5,055 bases of DNA from Anaerolineae bacterium (lineage in GTDB: Bacteria; Chloroflexota; Anaerolineae; DRVO01), in the NCBI GenBank assembly GCA_012719195.1, contig JAAYAV010000152.1, positions 1 through 5,055 of the forward strand, in the 5' to 3' direction. Position numbers and translations under genes: made by a program. The notes under the pieces are model-generated. The model saw nothing but the letters and a program-made list of their open reading frames with translations, was not told the DNA's origin and made no database searches. Below are positions 1 through 5,055 of the stretch, piece after piece (position 1 is the stretch's first letter; each line of letters begins with the position of its first letter).

Positions 1-1140
1 CTCATGCTGCCCCTGCTGCCCTACTACGCCCGGGAGTTCGGGGCGAGCACGACGGTGGTGGGGCTGCTGCTGGGCGCCAACGCCCTGGCCCAACTGCTGA
101 GCGCACCCATCCTCGGCCGCCTCTCCGATCGCCACGGTCGCAAGCCGATGCTCATCCTCAGTCTGGCCAGCACCGCCGTTGCCTTCGTGGTCCTCGGCCT
201 GGCGAAGTCGCTGCTGGTGCTCTTCCTCAGCCGCCTCCTGGACGGCATTCTCGGAGGGAGCATCTCCCTGGCGCAGGCGTACGTGACCGACGTGACTGAC
301 GCCAAGAGCCGCGCCAAGGGCCTGGGCCTGATCGGGGCCTCGTTCGGGCTGGGCTTCCTCTTCGGGCCCGCCCTTGGTGGCTGGCTGAGCCGCGGCGGCG
401 ACTACTCCCTGCCTGCCTTCGTGGCCGCCGGCTTCTCGCTGCTGGCGCTCCTGGCCGTGATCGTCCTGCTGCCCGAGTCGCTCAGCGCCGAGCGACGCCA
501 GGAACTGCGCGCCAACCCGCGCACCGGCTTCACCCTGGGCGCCCTGCGCTCCGCCATGGTGCGTCCCTGCGTGGGACCGTTGCTGTGGGCGCAACTGATC
601 TTCTCCCTCGCCTTCGCCGGCTTCGAGGCTACCTTTGCCCTCTTCGCCGACCTGCGGCTCGGCCTGGACGCCCAGTCCACCGGCTATGTCCTCGCCTACG
701 TGGGCCTGCTGGTGGTGCTGGTGCAGGGGGTGGGTATCCGCCGCCTCAGCGACCGCCTGAGCGACAAGCAGATGGTGTTCGGCGGCAGCGCCCTCCTGGC
801 GGCCACCCTGCTGGGATGGGGCATATCACCCAGCCTGCCGGTGCTCCTGGTGGTACTGCTTCCCCTCTCGCTGGGCTCGGGGATGCTGCGCGTGGCGGTG
901 AACTCGGCGCTAACCAAGTCGGTCTACCCGGAAGAGGTAGGCGGCGCCCTGGGGCTGTCGTCGTCGCTCGGCAGCCTGGCCCGGGTGGCCTCACCGGTGG
1001 TGGGCGGCTTCCTCATCGGCCAGGTGAGCACCGCCGCCCCCGGCGTGGTGGGAGCCGTGCTGATGGCTGGGTTGGCCCTTTACGCCTACCGCCGCATCCT
1101 GTTCGTGCCCGACCTCACCTGCCCCGCTCCCGAGGGCTGA
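1..1140 (+). CDS. MFS transporter, DHA1/TetA-like drug efflux type (5'-partial)
   Basis: Inner-membrane proton-coupled transporter of the major facilitator superfamily, most like the multidrug/tetracycline efflux (DHA1) group. Residues are numbered from the ATG at 4. The MFS motif A, GRLSDRHGRKPML, lies at 38-50 in the loop between helices 2 and 3. A motif-B-like R77-LLDGILGG follows. A motif-C-like stretch, GLGFLFGPALGG, at 115-126 is typical of antiporters. A degenerate second motif A (RRLSDRLSDKQ) at 246-256 marks the second half of the fold. The frame is open to the window edge, and the protein begins at the end of helix 1 (LPLLPYYAREFGAS). The first 15-25 residues are therefore probably missing, and the ATG at 4 is more likely an internal methionine than the start. 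About 11 of the expected 12 helices are present. It ends in TGA and converges on the ABC operon. The substrate is unknown. Confidence 0.93.
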   Translation, partial: LMLPLLPYYAREFGASTTVVGLLLGANALAQLLSAPILGRLSDRHGRKPMLILSLASTAVAFVVLGLAKSLLVLFLSRLLDGILGGSISLAQAYVTDVTDAKSRAKGLGLIGASFGLGFLFGPALGGWLSRGGDYSLPAFVAAGFSLLALLAVIVLLPESLSAERRQELRANPRTGFTLGALRSAMVRPCVGPLLWAQLIFSLAFAGFEATFALFADLRLGLDAQSTGYVLAYVGLLVVLVQGVGIRRLSDRLSDKQMVFGGSALLAATLLGWGISPSLPVLLVVLLPLSLGSGMLRVAVNSALTKSVYPEEVGGALGLSSSLGSLARVASPVVGGFLIGQVSTAAPGVVGAVLMAGLALYAYRRILFVPDLTCPAPEG

Positions 1141-1142
1141 TC

Positions 1143-1156
1143 GCGGCCGCGGCCGC
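1143..1156. repeat. Perfect 14-bp GC palindrome between convergent genes
   Basis: The 14 bases GCGGCCGCGGCCGC equal their own reverse complement and occupy most of the 23-bp gap between the MFS stop and the ATPase stop. As RNA they could form a 5-bp GC stem with a 4-base loop in either direction. No T-run follows on either strand, so it does not look like a canonical intrinsic terminator. It could still impede polymerase from both sides, or be a by-product of high GC. Confidence 0.5.
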
Positions 1157-1163
1157 CGCCCGC

Positions 1164-2057
1164 CTAGGCCCCCGCCTGCCGGCCCCGCATCAGCGCCATG
1201 TAGCCGTCCTCCAGACTGGGGGGCACGGGCACCGCTCCCGTCTCCCCCGCGGTCAGGTCTCCTACCACCCGGTACTGGATGCCCTCCTCCAGGTGCTGGG
1301 TCGAGACCACGATGAGCCCGTGATCGGGCTTGTCCCCGTCGGTACGCACGACCTGCCACACGCGGCCGCGAGCCGACGCAATCAGCGCGGCCGGGCTCCC
1401 CCGGAACACCACCCGCCCCTGCTGCAGTACCGCCATGTCGCTGCAGGTCTGCCCGATATCCTCCACGATGTGGGTGGACAGGATGACCACCCGGTCGGCC
1501 GCCAGATCCACCAGCAGGTTGCGGAAGCGGATGCGCTCCTCCGGGTCCAGCCCGGCGGTAGGCTCGTCCACGATGACGATGTGAGGGTCGTTCACCAGGG
1601 CCTGGGCGATGCCCACGCGGCGCTTCATACCGCCCGAGTACGTCTTGAGCTTGCGGTCGGCCACATCTCCCAGGCCCACCATCTCCAGCACCCCGTCCAC
1701 CCGGCGGGAGCGCTCCGCCGGTTCGTCCAACCCCTTCAGTATGGCCAGGTAGTCCACGAACTGGCGGGCGCTCAGGTCCGGGTAGAGACCGAGCTCCTGG
1801 GGCAGGTAGCCCAGCATCTGCTTGGCCGCCACCCGCCCACGCTCATGGGCCATGTCGTGCCCGGCCACCACCACCGACCCGCCGGACGGGCGCACCAACC
1901 CGGCCAGAATGCGCATCAGGGTGGTCTTGCCGGCGCCGTTGGGCCCCAGGAGCCCGAACATGCCGGCGCCTATCTCCAGGTTGACGCCGTCCAGCGCCCG
2001 CACCGGGTGCGCCCCCCGGCCATACACCTTGGCGAGGTCGCGGATCTCGATTCGCAT
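1164..2057 (-). CDS. ABC-2 type exporter ATP-binding protein
   Basis: Cytoplasmic ATPase that should power the exporter formed with the membrane proteins encoded just upstream. The 297 residues contain every ABC motif: Walker A GPNGAGKT at 38-45, Q-loop Q87 in YLPQELGLYPDL, signature SGGMK at 141-145, Walker B IVIVDEP at 160-166 with catalytic E165, D-loop AGLD at 168-171, and switch histidine H196. The YSGGMKRR signature, the Q-loop style and the roughly 75-residue C-terminal tail ending in LEDGYMALM are typical of the CcmA/DrrA-like ATPases of ABC-2 exporters. The ATG at 2057 is chosen because family members begin close to MxIEIRDLxKxYG and because GGAG (2067-2064) lies 6 nt upstream. A GTG at 2075, overlapping the previous stop as GTGA with AGGAG 8 nt upstream, would add six residues. 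It is the last gene of the operon. The substrate is not determinable. Confidence 0.95.
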   Translation of the reverse strand: MRIEIRDLAKVYGRGAHPVRALDGVNLEIGAGMFGLLGPNGAGKTTLMRILAGLVRPSGGSVVVAGHDMAHERGRVAAKQMLGYLPQELGLYPDLSARQFVDYLAILKGLDEPAERSRRVDGVLEMVGLGDVADRKLKTYSGGMKRRVGIAQALVNDPHIVIVDEPTAGLDPEERIRFRNLLVDLAADRVVILSTHIVEDIGQTCSDMAVLQQGRVVFRGSPAALIASARGRVWQVVRTDGDKPDHGLIVVSTQHLEEGIQYRVVGDLTAGETGAVPVPPSLEDGYMALMRGRQAGA

Positions 2058-2071
2058 CTGCTGCTCCACTC

Positions 2072-2782
2072 TCACAGATATCGCTCCTGTCTCTCCAGCG
2101 CTCGCGCCGCGAGGGCGATGAGCAGGCCGGCCAGGCCGACCAAGCATAGATAGGTCCACGTCAGGTGGTGGCTCCCCGGCCTGAAGAAGCCGGCGAAGAG
2201 GAACAGATGCCGCGCCCAGGGGCTGCCGATGAGCAGATGCCGCATGAGTATCTGCCCCAGCCAGAGCAGCCCGGTTAGCATGGCGGCGACGGTGCTCTGG
2301 GCGGTGGCCAGGGCCAGGGCACTGCCCACTCCAAGCATGGCCAGGCTGGGCACCAGCCACAGTGCCTGGCGCTGAAGCAGTCCTCCATAGAAGGAGAGGT
2401 CCACTCCCGCCAGCGCCAGGAAGGCCTGGTAGGTGATCGCGCCCAGGGCCACGATGCCCAGCAGCAAGGCCAGCCGCTCCAAGAGCAGGCGGCGCGCGCG
2501 GCGCGGCATGGTGAACTGCAGCTCCAGCGCCGGGTCGTCCAGCAGGCTGGAGGCGACCAGTACCCCCGCCAGCAGCGGCAACACCAGCCCGAGGAAGGTC
2601 GCCCCCATCTGGTCGGGCCGCTCCACCGGGGCGGCGCCTGCCAGCAGGGCGAACACGGCCCAGATGCCCGCCGGCAGCCACAAATGATCTCTACTGTAGG
2701 CAAGGAGGTGGTAACGCACCGGCACCGGTGTGCGGTGTCGTCTCGCCGCCGAGGCCTCTCCGGACCAGATCCGCTGCCCCAT
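2072..2782 (-). CDS. ABC-2-like permease subunit (second membrane subunit)
   Basis: Hydrophobic 236-residue membrane protein with about six predicted helices (roughly 33-50, 60-80, 104-124, 139-159, 163-183, 207-228) and a basic N-terminal tail. It probably forms part of the exporter channel with the adjacent permease and ATPase. After the second helix it has D83-PALEL followed by TMPRRARRLLLERLAL. This acidic/ELxxT..P...R..LL.R pattern resembles the cytoplasmic loop of ABC-2 permeases and closely matches the anti-sigma protein encoded two genes upstream. The ATG at 2782 overlaps the upstream stop by one base (TGATG), which suggests translational coupling. AGGAGGAG (2798-2791) ends 8 nt before it. 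A GTG at 2785 is an alternative with 5-nt spacing. The permease role is inferred from context and motif. No more specific family is recognised. Confidence 0.82.
   Translation of the reverse strand: MGQRIWSGEASAARRHRTPVPVRYHLLAYSRDHLWLPAGIWAVFALLAGAAPVERPDQMGATFLGLVLPLLAGVLVASSLLDDPALELQFTMPRRARRLLLERLALLLGIVALGAITYQAFLALAGVDLSFYGGLLQRQALWLVPSLAMLGVGSALALATAQSTVAAMLTGLLWLGQILMRHLLIGSPWARHLFLFAGFFRPGSHHLTWTYLCLVGLAGLLIALAARALERQERYL
2465..2536 (-). other. Shared DPALEL loop motif in permease 2
   Basis: Encodes residues 83-106 of the second permease, from D83-PALEL to RLAL. These 24 residues align without gaps to the anti-sigma protein's segment at 4001-4072, with 14 identities. Its position after a hydrophobic helix fits a cytoplasmic coupling loop of an ABC-2 permease, but that role is inferred. 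Confidence 0.75.
2520..2538. repeat. 19-bp direct repeat, copy 1
   Basis: AGCTCCAGCGCCGGGTCGT is repeated exactly at 4056-4074. Both copies lie in the same reading frame and encode the (D/N)DPALEL region, so the repeat probably reflects gene duplication and protein-level constraint and is unlikely to be a separate DNA element. Confidence 0.8.
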
Positions 2783-3555
2783 CACGCCCGCTCCTCCTGC
2801 CAGGCCAGGTACCGTTCCAGGGCCAGCAGCGCCAATGCTGCCCCCGCCCCCAGCAGGCCCAGGTTCAGCGCCGCCTCCGCTGCCGTGTGCGGTTCACCCA
2901 TGGATATGCCCGGCGCCGAGAAGAAGGCTCCGCGAACGTAGCGGCCTGCGGGAGTGAACAGCGTTTCCGACAGGGTAGGCATCACCCGGGAGGAGATGAA
3001 GTTGCCCCAGATCCAGTAGCCGGTAAACAGCACCTGGAAGACGCGCACGGGCATGATGGCCGGACAGGCCAGGGCGAATGCTCCCACAAAAAGGTAGGCG
3101 GGCACGTTGATGCCCAGGAAGGCCAGCAGGCTGGCCGGCAGCAGCGTGAGGGAGGCGCCCGCCGCCACCGCGCCCAGTGCGTGGATGACCGTCATCAGGA
3201 GCACCGGCGTGAGAGTCGCCGCCACTACGCCCAGGTACTTGCCCAGGATGTAGGCCCAGCGGGAGAGTCCGGTGGCGCGAAGCAGCTCCTGCACCCCCAA
3301 CTGATGGTCTCGCGCCAGCCGGTCGGCCATGGCGATGCCGCCCACCACCGGCGGCATGGTGTTCATCACCCAGGCGGCCAGCCCGGCCACCCCCAAAGAG
3401 TCCAGCGCCTGTTCCCCGTAGGCCAGGGCGGACAGGGTGTCGCCGCTCATGCTGCTGAGGAAGGCGGCCCCGGCAAGGGCGAACGCCAGCCACACCCCCC
3501 AGCGGCGGACGGCCATGCGGTACTCGTAGCGGATGACGCCAAGCACGGACGACAT
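2782..3555 (-). CDS. ABC-2 type transporter permease
   Basis: Integral membrane permease of 257 residues, inferred to form the translocation channel of the exporter. It shows the ABC-2 plan: a short basic cytoplasmic N-terminus (MSSVLGVIRYEYRMAVRRW), a first helix at about 20-36, a long non-cytoplasmic stretch, and a second helix around 60-77. A charged loop follows, RLARDHQLGVQELLRATGLS, with a GK at 105-106 leading into helix 3. Further helices lie at about 108-130, 141-165, 172-188 and 226-248. The E-L-L-x-A-T...G-K loop is characteristic of ABC-2 permeases and probably contacts the ATPase. The ATG at 3555 is supported by a strong GGAGGT (3569-3564) 8 nt upstream. Upstream codons in frame lie inside the anti-sigma gene and look non-coding. 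The 55-bp gap before this gene is the largest in the operon. Confidence 0.9.
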   Translation of the reverse strand: MSSVLGVIRYEYRMAVRRWGVWLAFALAGAAFLSSMSGDTLSALAYGEQALDSLGVAGLAAWVMNTMPPVVGGIAMADRLARDHQLGVQELLRATGLSRWAYILGKYLGVVAATLTPVLLMTVIHALGAVAAGASLTLLPASLLAFLGINVPAYLFVGAFALACPAIMPVRVFQVLFTGYWIWGNFISSRVMPTLSETLFTPAGRYVRGAFFSAPGISMGEPHTAAEAALNLGLLGAGAALALLALERYLAWQEERA

Positions 3556-3563
3556 GAGAGACA

Positions 3564-3569
3564 ACCTCC
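3564..3569 (-). promoter_or_regulatory. Strong ribosome binding site for the permease
   Basis: GGAGGT lies 8 nt upstream of the ATG at 3555, inside the 55-bp gap after the anti-sigma stop. It fixes the permease start, although the frame stays open to 3771. The rest of the gap (3556-3610) shows no clear promoter or terminator hairpin. Confidence 0.8.
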
Positions 3570-3610
3570 GGGACAGCTGCGGTGAGAGCGGCCGGCGGCG
3601 CTGGCGACGC

Positions 3611-4516
3611 TCAGGCCCAAGTGCGGCCGGGCACGGTTGCCTGGCCCACCCGCCACAGGCCCAGGCTGAGCAGCAGAGCCGCCAGGCCGAACTGGATGGG
3701 CGCGCTTCCGGCCAGCAACTCGAGGGCGGCGGCCAGCGTGGCCAGACCGGGCACCGGCAGCGCGAGCGCATGGGCGGCGCCGGGAGCGGGCAGGAGCCAA
3801 CGTGCCAGCCAGAACAGGAAGGAGACGGTCGCGCCGTTCGTCGCTCCGATCCAGAGCGACAGCGTCAGCGCCAGGGCCGACAGGAGCGTCATGGGGCCCA
3901 GCCAGCTGAGCACCAACCCGCGCAAGGCATACGCGGGCCCACCGAAGGCGGACAGCGCCAGGCTGCCGGCCAACGCCAGCGCCAGGTCGTAGCCGTACAC
4001 CAGCGCCAACCGGGCCAGTAGCACCTGCCGCGGCGAGGTCGGGGTCGCCAGGGCAAGCTCCAGCGCCGGGTCGTTCTCGGGACCGTAGATCATGGCCACT
4101 CCGGCGGCAGCCACCAGCGGAGCCACCACCGCCAACAGGATCGGCCCGCCCTGGGGCAGGCCCAGGCTCAGCAGGCAGCTAGCGGCCATGATGACCGCCG
4201 AGGCCGGCCATAGGCTCCGGCGCACCAACGGCACCTGCGCCCGCAGCAGCTGCCATAGCCGCATCGGCGCGGACACTCGCTGCCGTTCCCGGCGCACCCG
4301 ATCCAGCGCTCCCAGCAGCACGGCCTTCGAGGGAGCGGGCAAGCGGCGGTCCTCGGCCGTCACCTGATCGCCCACAGCCGACCACAGGGCCACCTCCGCC
4401 CGGCAATCCGGGCAGGAGGCCAGATGGTCGGCGATCGCCGATCGCTGCTCCGCCGGGATCGTTCCGGCAGCGTAGAAAGGAAGCTGGTCCCGAACCTCGT
4501 GGCAGCCCATGCTCAC
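3611..4516 (-). CDS. Zinc-finger anti-sigma factor fused to ABC-2-like membrane domain
   Basis: Probable membrane-bound anti-sigma factor for the ECF sigma encoded immediately upstream. With the GTG at 4516 as residue 1, the protein has 301 residues. The N-terminal zf-HC2/ZAS-type domain carries C5 and the H31-x3-C35-x2-C38 zinc motif (AIADHLASCPDCRAEV), as in anti-sigma factors that grip ECF sigmas. A charged linker (about 55-100) leads to six or seven hydrophobic segments (about 104-121, 125-145, 167-191, 198-224, 229-242, 249-270, 275-288), far more than the single helix usual for this family. The loop DPALEL...RLAL (149-172) matches the second permease. The GTG start is preferred because GGAGGA (4528-4523) lies 6 nt upstream and it overlaps the sigma stop as GTGA. 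The ATG at 4510 would remove two residues and have 12-nt spacing. The anti-sigma role is inferred from motif and position. The membrane domain's role is unproven. Confidence 0.88.
   Translation of the reverse strand: MSMGCHEVRDQLPFYAAGTIPAEQRSAIADHLASCPDCRAEVALWSAVGDQVTAEDRRLPAPSKAVLLGALDRVRRERQRVSAPMRLWQLLRAQVPLVRRSLWPASAVIMAASCLLSLGLPQGGPILLAVVAPLVAAAGVAMIYGPENDPALELALATPTSPRQVLLARLALVYGYDLALALAGSLALSAFGGPAYALRGLVLSWLGPMTLLSALALTLSLWIGATNGATVSFLFWLARWLLPAPGAAHALALPVPGLATLAAALELLAGSAPIQFGLAALLLSLGLWRVGQATVPGRTWA
4001..4072 (-). other. Shared DPALEL loop motif in anti-sigma protein
   Basis: Encodes residues 149-172 of the anti-sigma protein, DPALEL followed by ALATPTSPRQVLLARLAL. It lies after the second hydrophobic segment, the same relative place as in the second permease. 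Its inner part (ELxxATxxS.....L.R) also aligns without gaps to the loop of the first permease, ELLRATGLSRWAYILGK. Confidence 0.75.
4056..4074. repeat. 19-bp direct repeat, copy 2
   Basis: Exact second copy of the 19-base word at 2520-2538, in the same frame, within the DPALEL-encoding part of the anti-sigma gene. Confidence 0.8.
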
Positions 4517-5055
4517 AGCAAGTCCTCCGCGCCCCTGCCGGCCTGTTCCAGCGCTTGGCGCAGGCGAGCTTTGGCGTGATTCAGGCGGCTCTTGACCGTC
4601 CCCAGCGGACATCCGCACACCTGGGCTGTCTCGGCCAGCGTCAGCTGCTGGTAGAAGACCAGCTCCAGGACGGCGCGATGCTCGACCGAGAGCGCCCCGA
4701 TGGCCGCGCCCAGGGCGTCGCGCCGGTCCACCGCCGACGCCACGTCAGCGGGCGGGGCGGCGAGGACGGTGCCCGCCGCTTCCGCCTCCTCCAGGCCGAT
4801 CCCGGGGAGCCGCTTGCGGCGGGTGGCGTTCAGGGCCTGCCGGTGGACGATGCCCAGCAGCCAGGAGATGGCCCGCCCGTCGCCCCGGAAGGAGCGCGCT
4901 CCTCGCCAGGCGGCCAGCAGGCTGTCCTGCAGCACTTCCTCCGCCAGGGCGCGGTTGCCCGTCAGGCGAAAGGCGTAGGCGAGCAGCCGCCGCCCGTGGG
5001 TGGCGTAGAGGGTGCGCAAGGCCTCCTCGTCGCCGCCGGCCATGGACCGGATCAG
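4513..5055 (-). CDS. ECF-family RNA polymerase sigma factor (5'-partial)
   Basis: Sigma-70 family extracytoplasmic-function factor that would direct RNA polymerase to a small set of promoters, probably including its own operon. Residues are numbered from the ATG at 5043. The region-2 domain (about 7-79) includes the core-binding stretch LAEEVLQDSLLAAWRGARSF at 33-52 and a region-2.4-like helix, AISWLLGIVHRQALNATRRK, at 58-77. An Ala/Pro-rich linker (about 85-107) precedes the region-4 domain (about 110-165), with helix-turn-helix LTLAETAQVCGCPLGTVKSR at 134-153. The frame stays open to the window edge, and the extra codons read LIRS before MAGGDEEAL. This resembles the usual ECF N-terminus (LIxxxAxGDxxAL), so the true start is probably just outside and the ATG at 5043 internal. 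The stop overlaps the anti-sigma start (GTGA), the normal pairing for co-expressed sigma and anti-sigma. Confidence 0.94.
   Translation of the reverse strand: MIRSMAGGDEEALRTLYATHGRRLLAYAFRLTGNRALAEEVLQDSLLAAWRGARSFRGDGRAISWLLGIVHRQALNATRRKRLPGIGLEEAEAAGTVLAAPPADVASAVDRRDALGAAIGALSVEHRAVLELVFYQQLTLAETAQVCGCPLGTVKSRLNHAKARLRQALEQAGRGAEDLL
4523..4528 (-). promoter_or_regulatory. Ribosome binding site deciding the anti-sigma start
   Basis: GGAGGA lies 6 nt before the GTG at 4516 and 12 nt before the ATG at 4510. Its spacing favours the GTG as the anti-sigma start. It sits within the last codons of the sigma gene. Confidence 0.65.

Noticed and set aside
585..2153. A 522-codon open frame on the plus strand running through the end of the MFS gene and antisense to the ATPase gene.
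   Set aside because: Its translation is Arg/Pro/Gly/His-rich with no domain pattern, and it overlaps two clearly real genes. It is the usual result of few stop codons in high-GC DNA.
2058..2681. In-frame upstream extension of the ATPase to an ATG at 2681, giving 505 residues.
   Set aside because: The extra 208 residues lie inside the second permease gene in another frame and are Gly/Ala/Arg/Pro-rich. The ABC domain begins properly at 2057.
2728..3585. A 285-codon plus-strand frame antisense to the first permease.
   Set aside because: The product is low-complexity Gln/Gly/His/Arg-rich, while the opposite strand encodes a well-formed permease with a strong ribosome site.
3556..3610. Possible internal promoter or attenuator between the anti-sigma and permease genes.
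   Set aside because: Apart from the ribosome site, I see no -35/-10 pair and no stable hairpin followed by a T-run in these 55 bases.
3556..3771. In-frame upstream extension of the first permease to 3771.
   Set aside because: The added 72 residues are Arg/Trp/Cys/Pro-rich and overlap the anti-sigma gene. The GGAGGT site points to the ATG at 3555.
4431..4438. GCGATCGC palindrome, followed closely by another CGATCGC-like word.
   Set aside because: It lies within the zinc-finger coding sequence (the SAIADHL region) and is explained by GC-rich codons. There is no sign of an operator.
4517..4618. In-frame upstream extension of the anti-sigma protein to 4618.
   Set aside because: It overlaps the sigma gene and lacks domain character. 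The zinc-finger domain starts directly after the GTG/ATG pair at 4516/4510.
1..5055. tRNA/rRNA genes, CRISPR repeats, insertion-sequence ends or phage-type attachment sites.
   Set aside because: None found on reading: coding genes cover nearly the whole window, with no repeat array, terminal inverted repeats or transposase-like protein.

Overview
The window is high-GC bacterial DNA, roughly 70% GC by eye, with tightly packed genes and strong Shine-Dalgarno sequences (GGAGGT, AGGAGGAG, GGAGGA). No sequence in it fixes the taxon. High GC, classic Shine-Dalgarno sites and a SigY-like operon plan would suit a high-GC Bacillota such as a Symbiobacterium or Limnochordia relative, or Chloroflexota or Actinomycetota. 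This is a guess.

Layout: positions 1-1140 on the plus strand hold most of a drug-efflux-type major facilitator (MFS) transporter whose N-terminus lies outside the window. It converges, across 23 bp containing a perfect GC palindrome, on a five-gene minus-strand operon that fills the rest. In transcription order the operon encodes: (1) an ECF sigma factor, 5' end cut off by the window edge; (2) a zinc-finger anti-sigma factor whose C-terminal two thirds is a multi-pass membrane domain; (3) an ABC-2 type permease; (4) a second, divergent ABC-2-like permease; (5) an ABC ATPase with all nucleotide-binding motifs intact. No gene inside the operon looks broken.

How the genes probably work together: the ATPase and the two permeases should form an ABC-2 exporter. 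The sigma factor probably drives its own operon and is held inactive by the zinc-finger protein. The most notable point is that the membrane part of the anti-sigma protein carries the same motif (DPALEL...P...R..LL.RLAL) as permease 4, with 14 of 24 residues identical without gaps and a shared 19-bp DNA word, and it can also be aligned with the cytoplasmic-loop motif of permease 3. The anti-sigma factor therefore looks like a third, permease-derived subunit of the exporter, which could couple transporter state to transcription. The gene plan recalls the Bacillus subtilis sigY-yxlCDEFG operon. The exported substrate cannot be read from the sequence.

No RNA gene, CRISPR array, insertion sequence or convincing intrinsic terminator is visible. 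No gene-free stretch exceeds 55 bp. The operon promoter must lie beyond position 5055.
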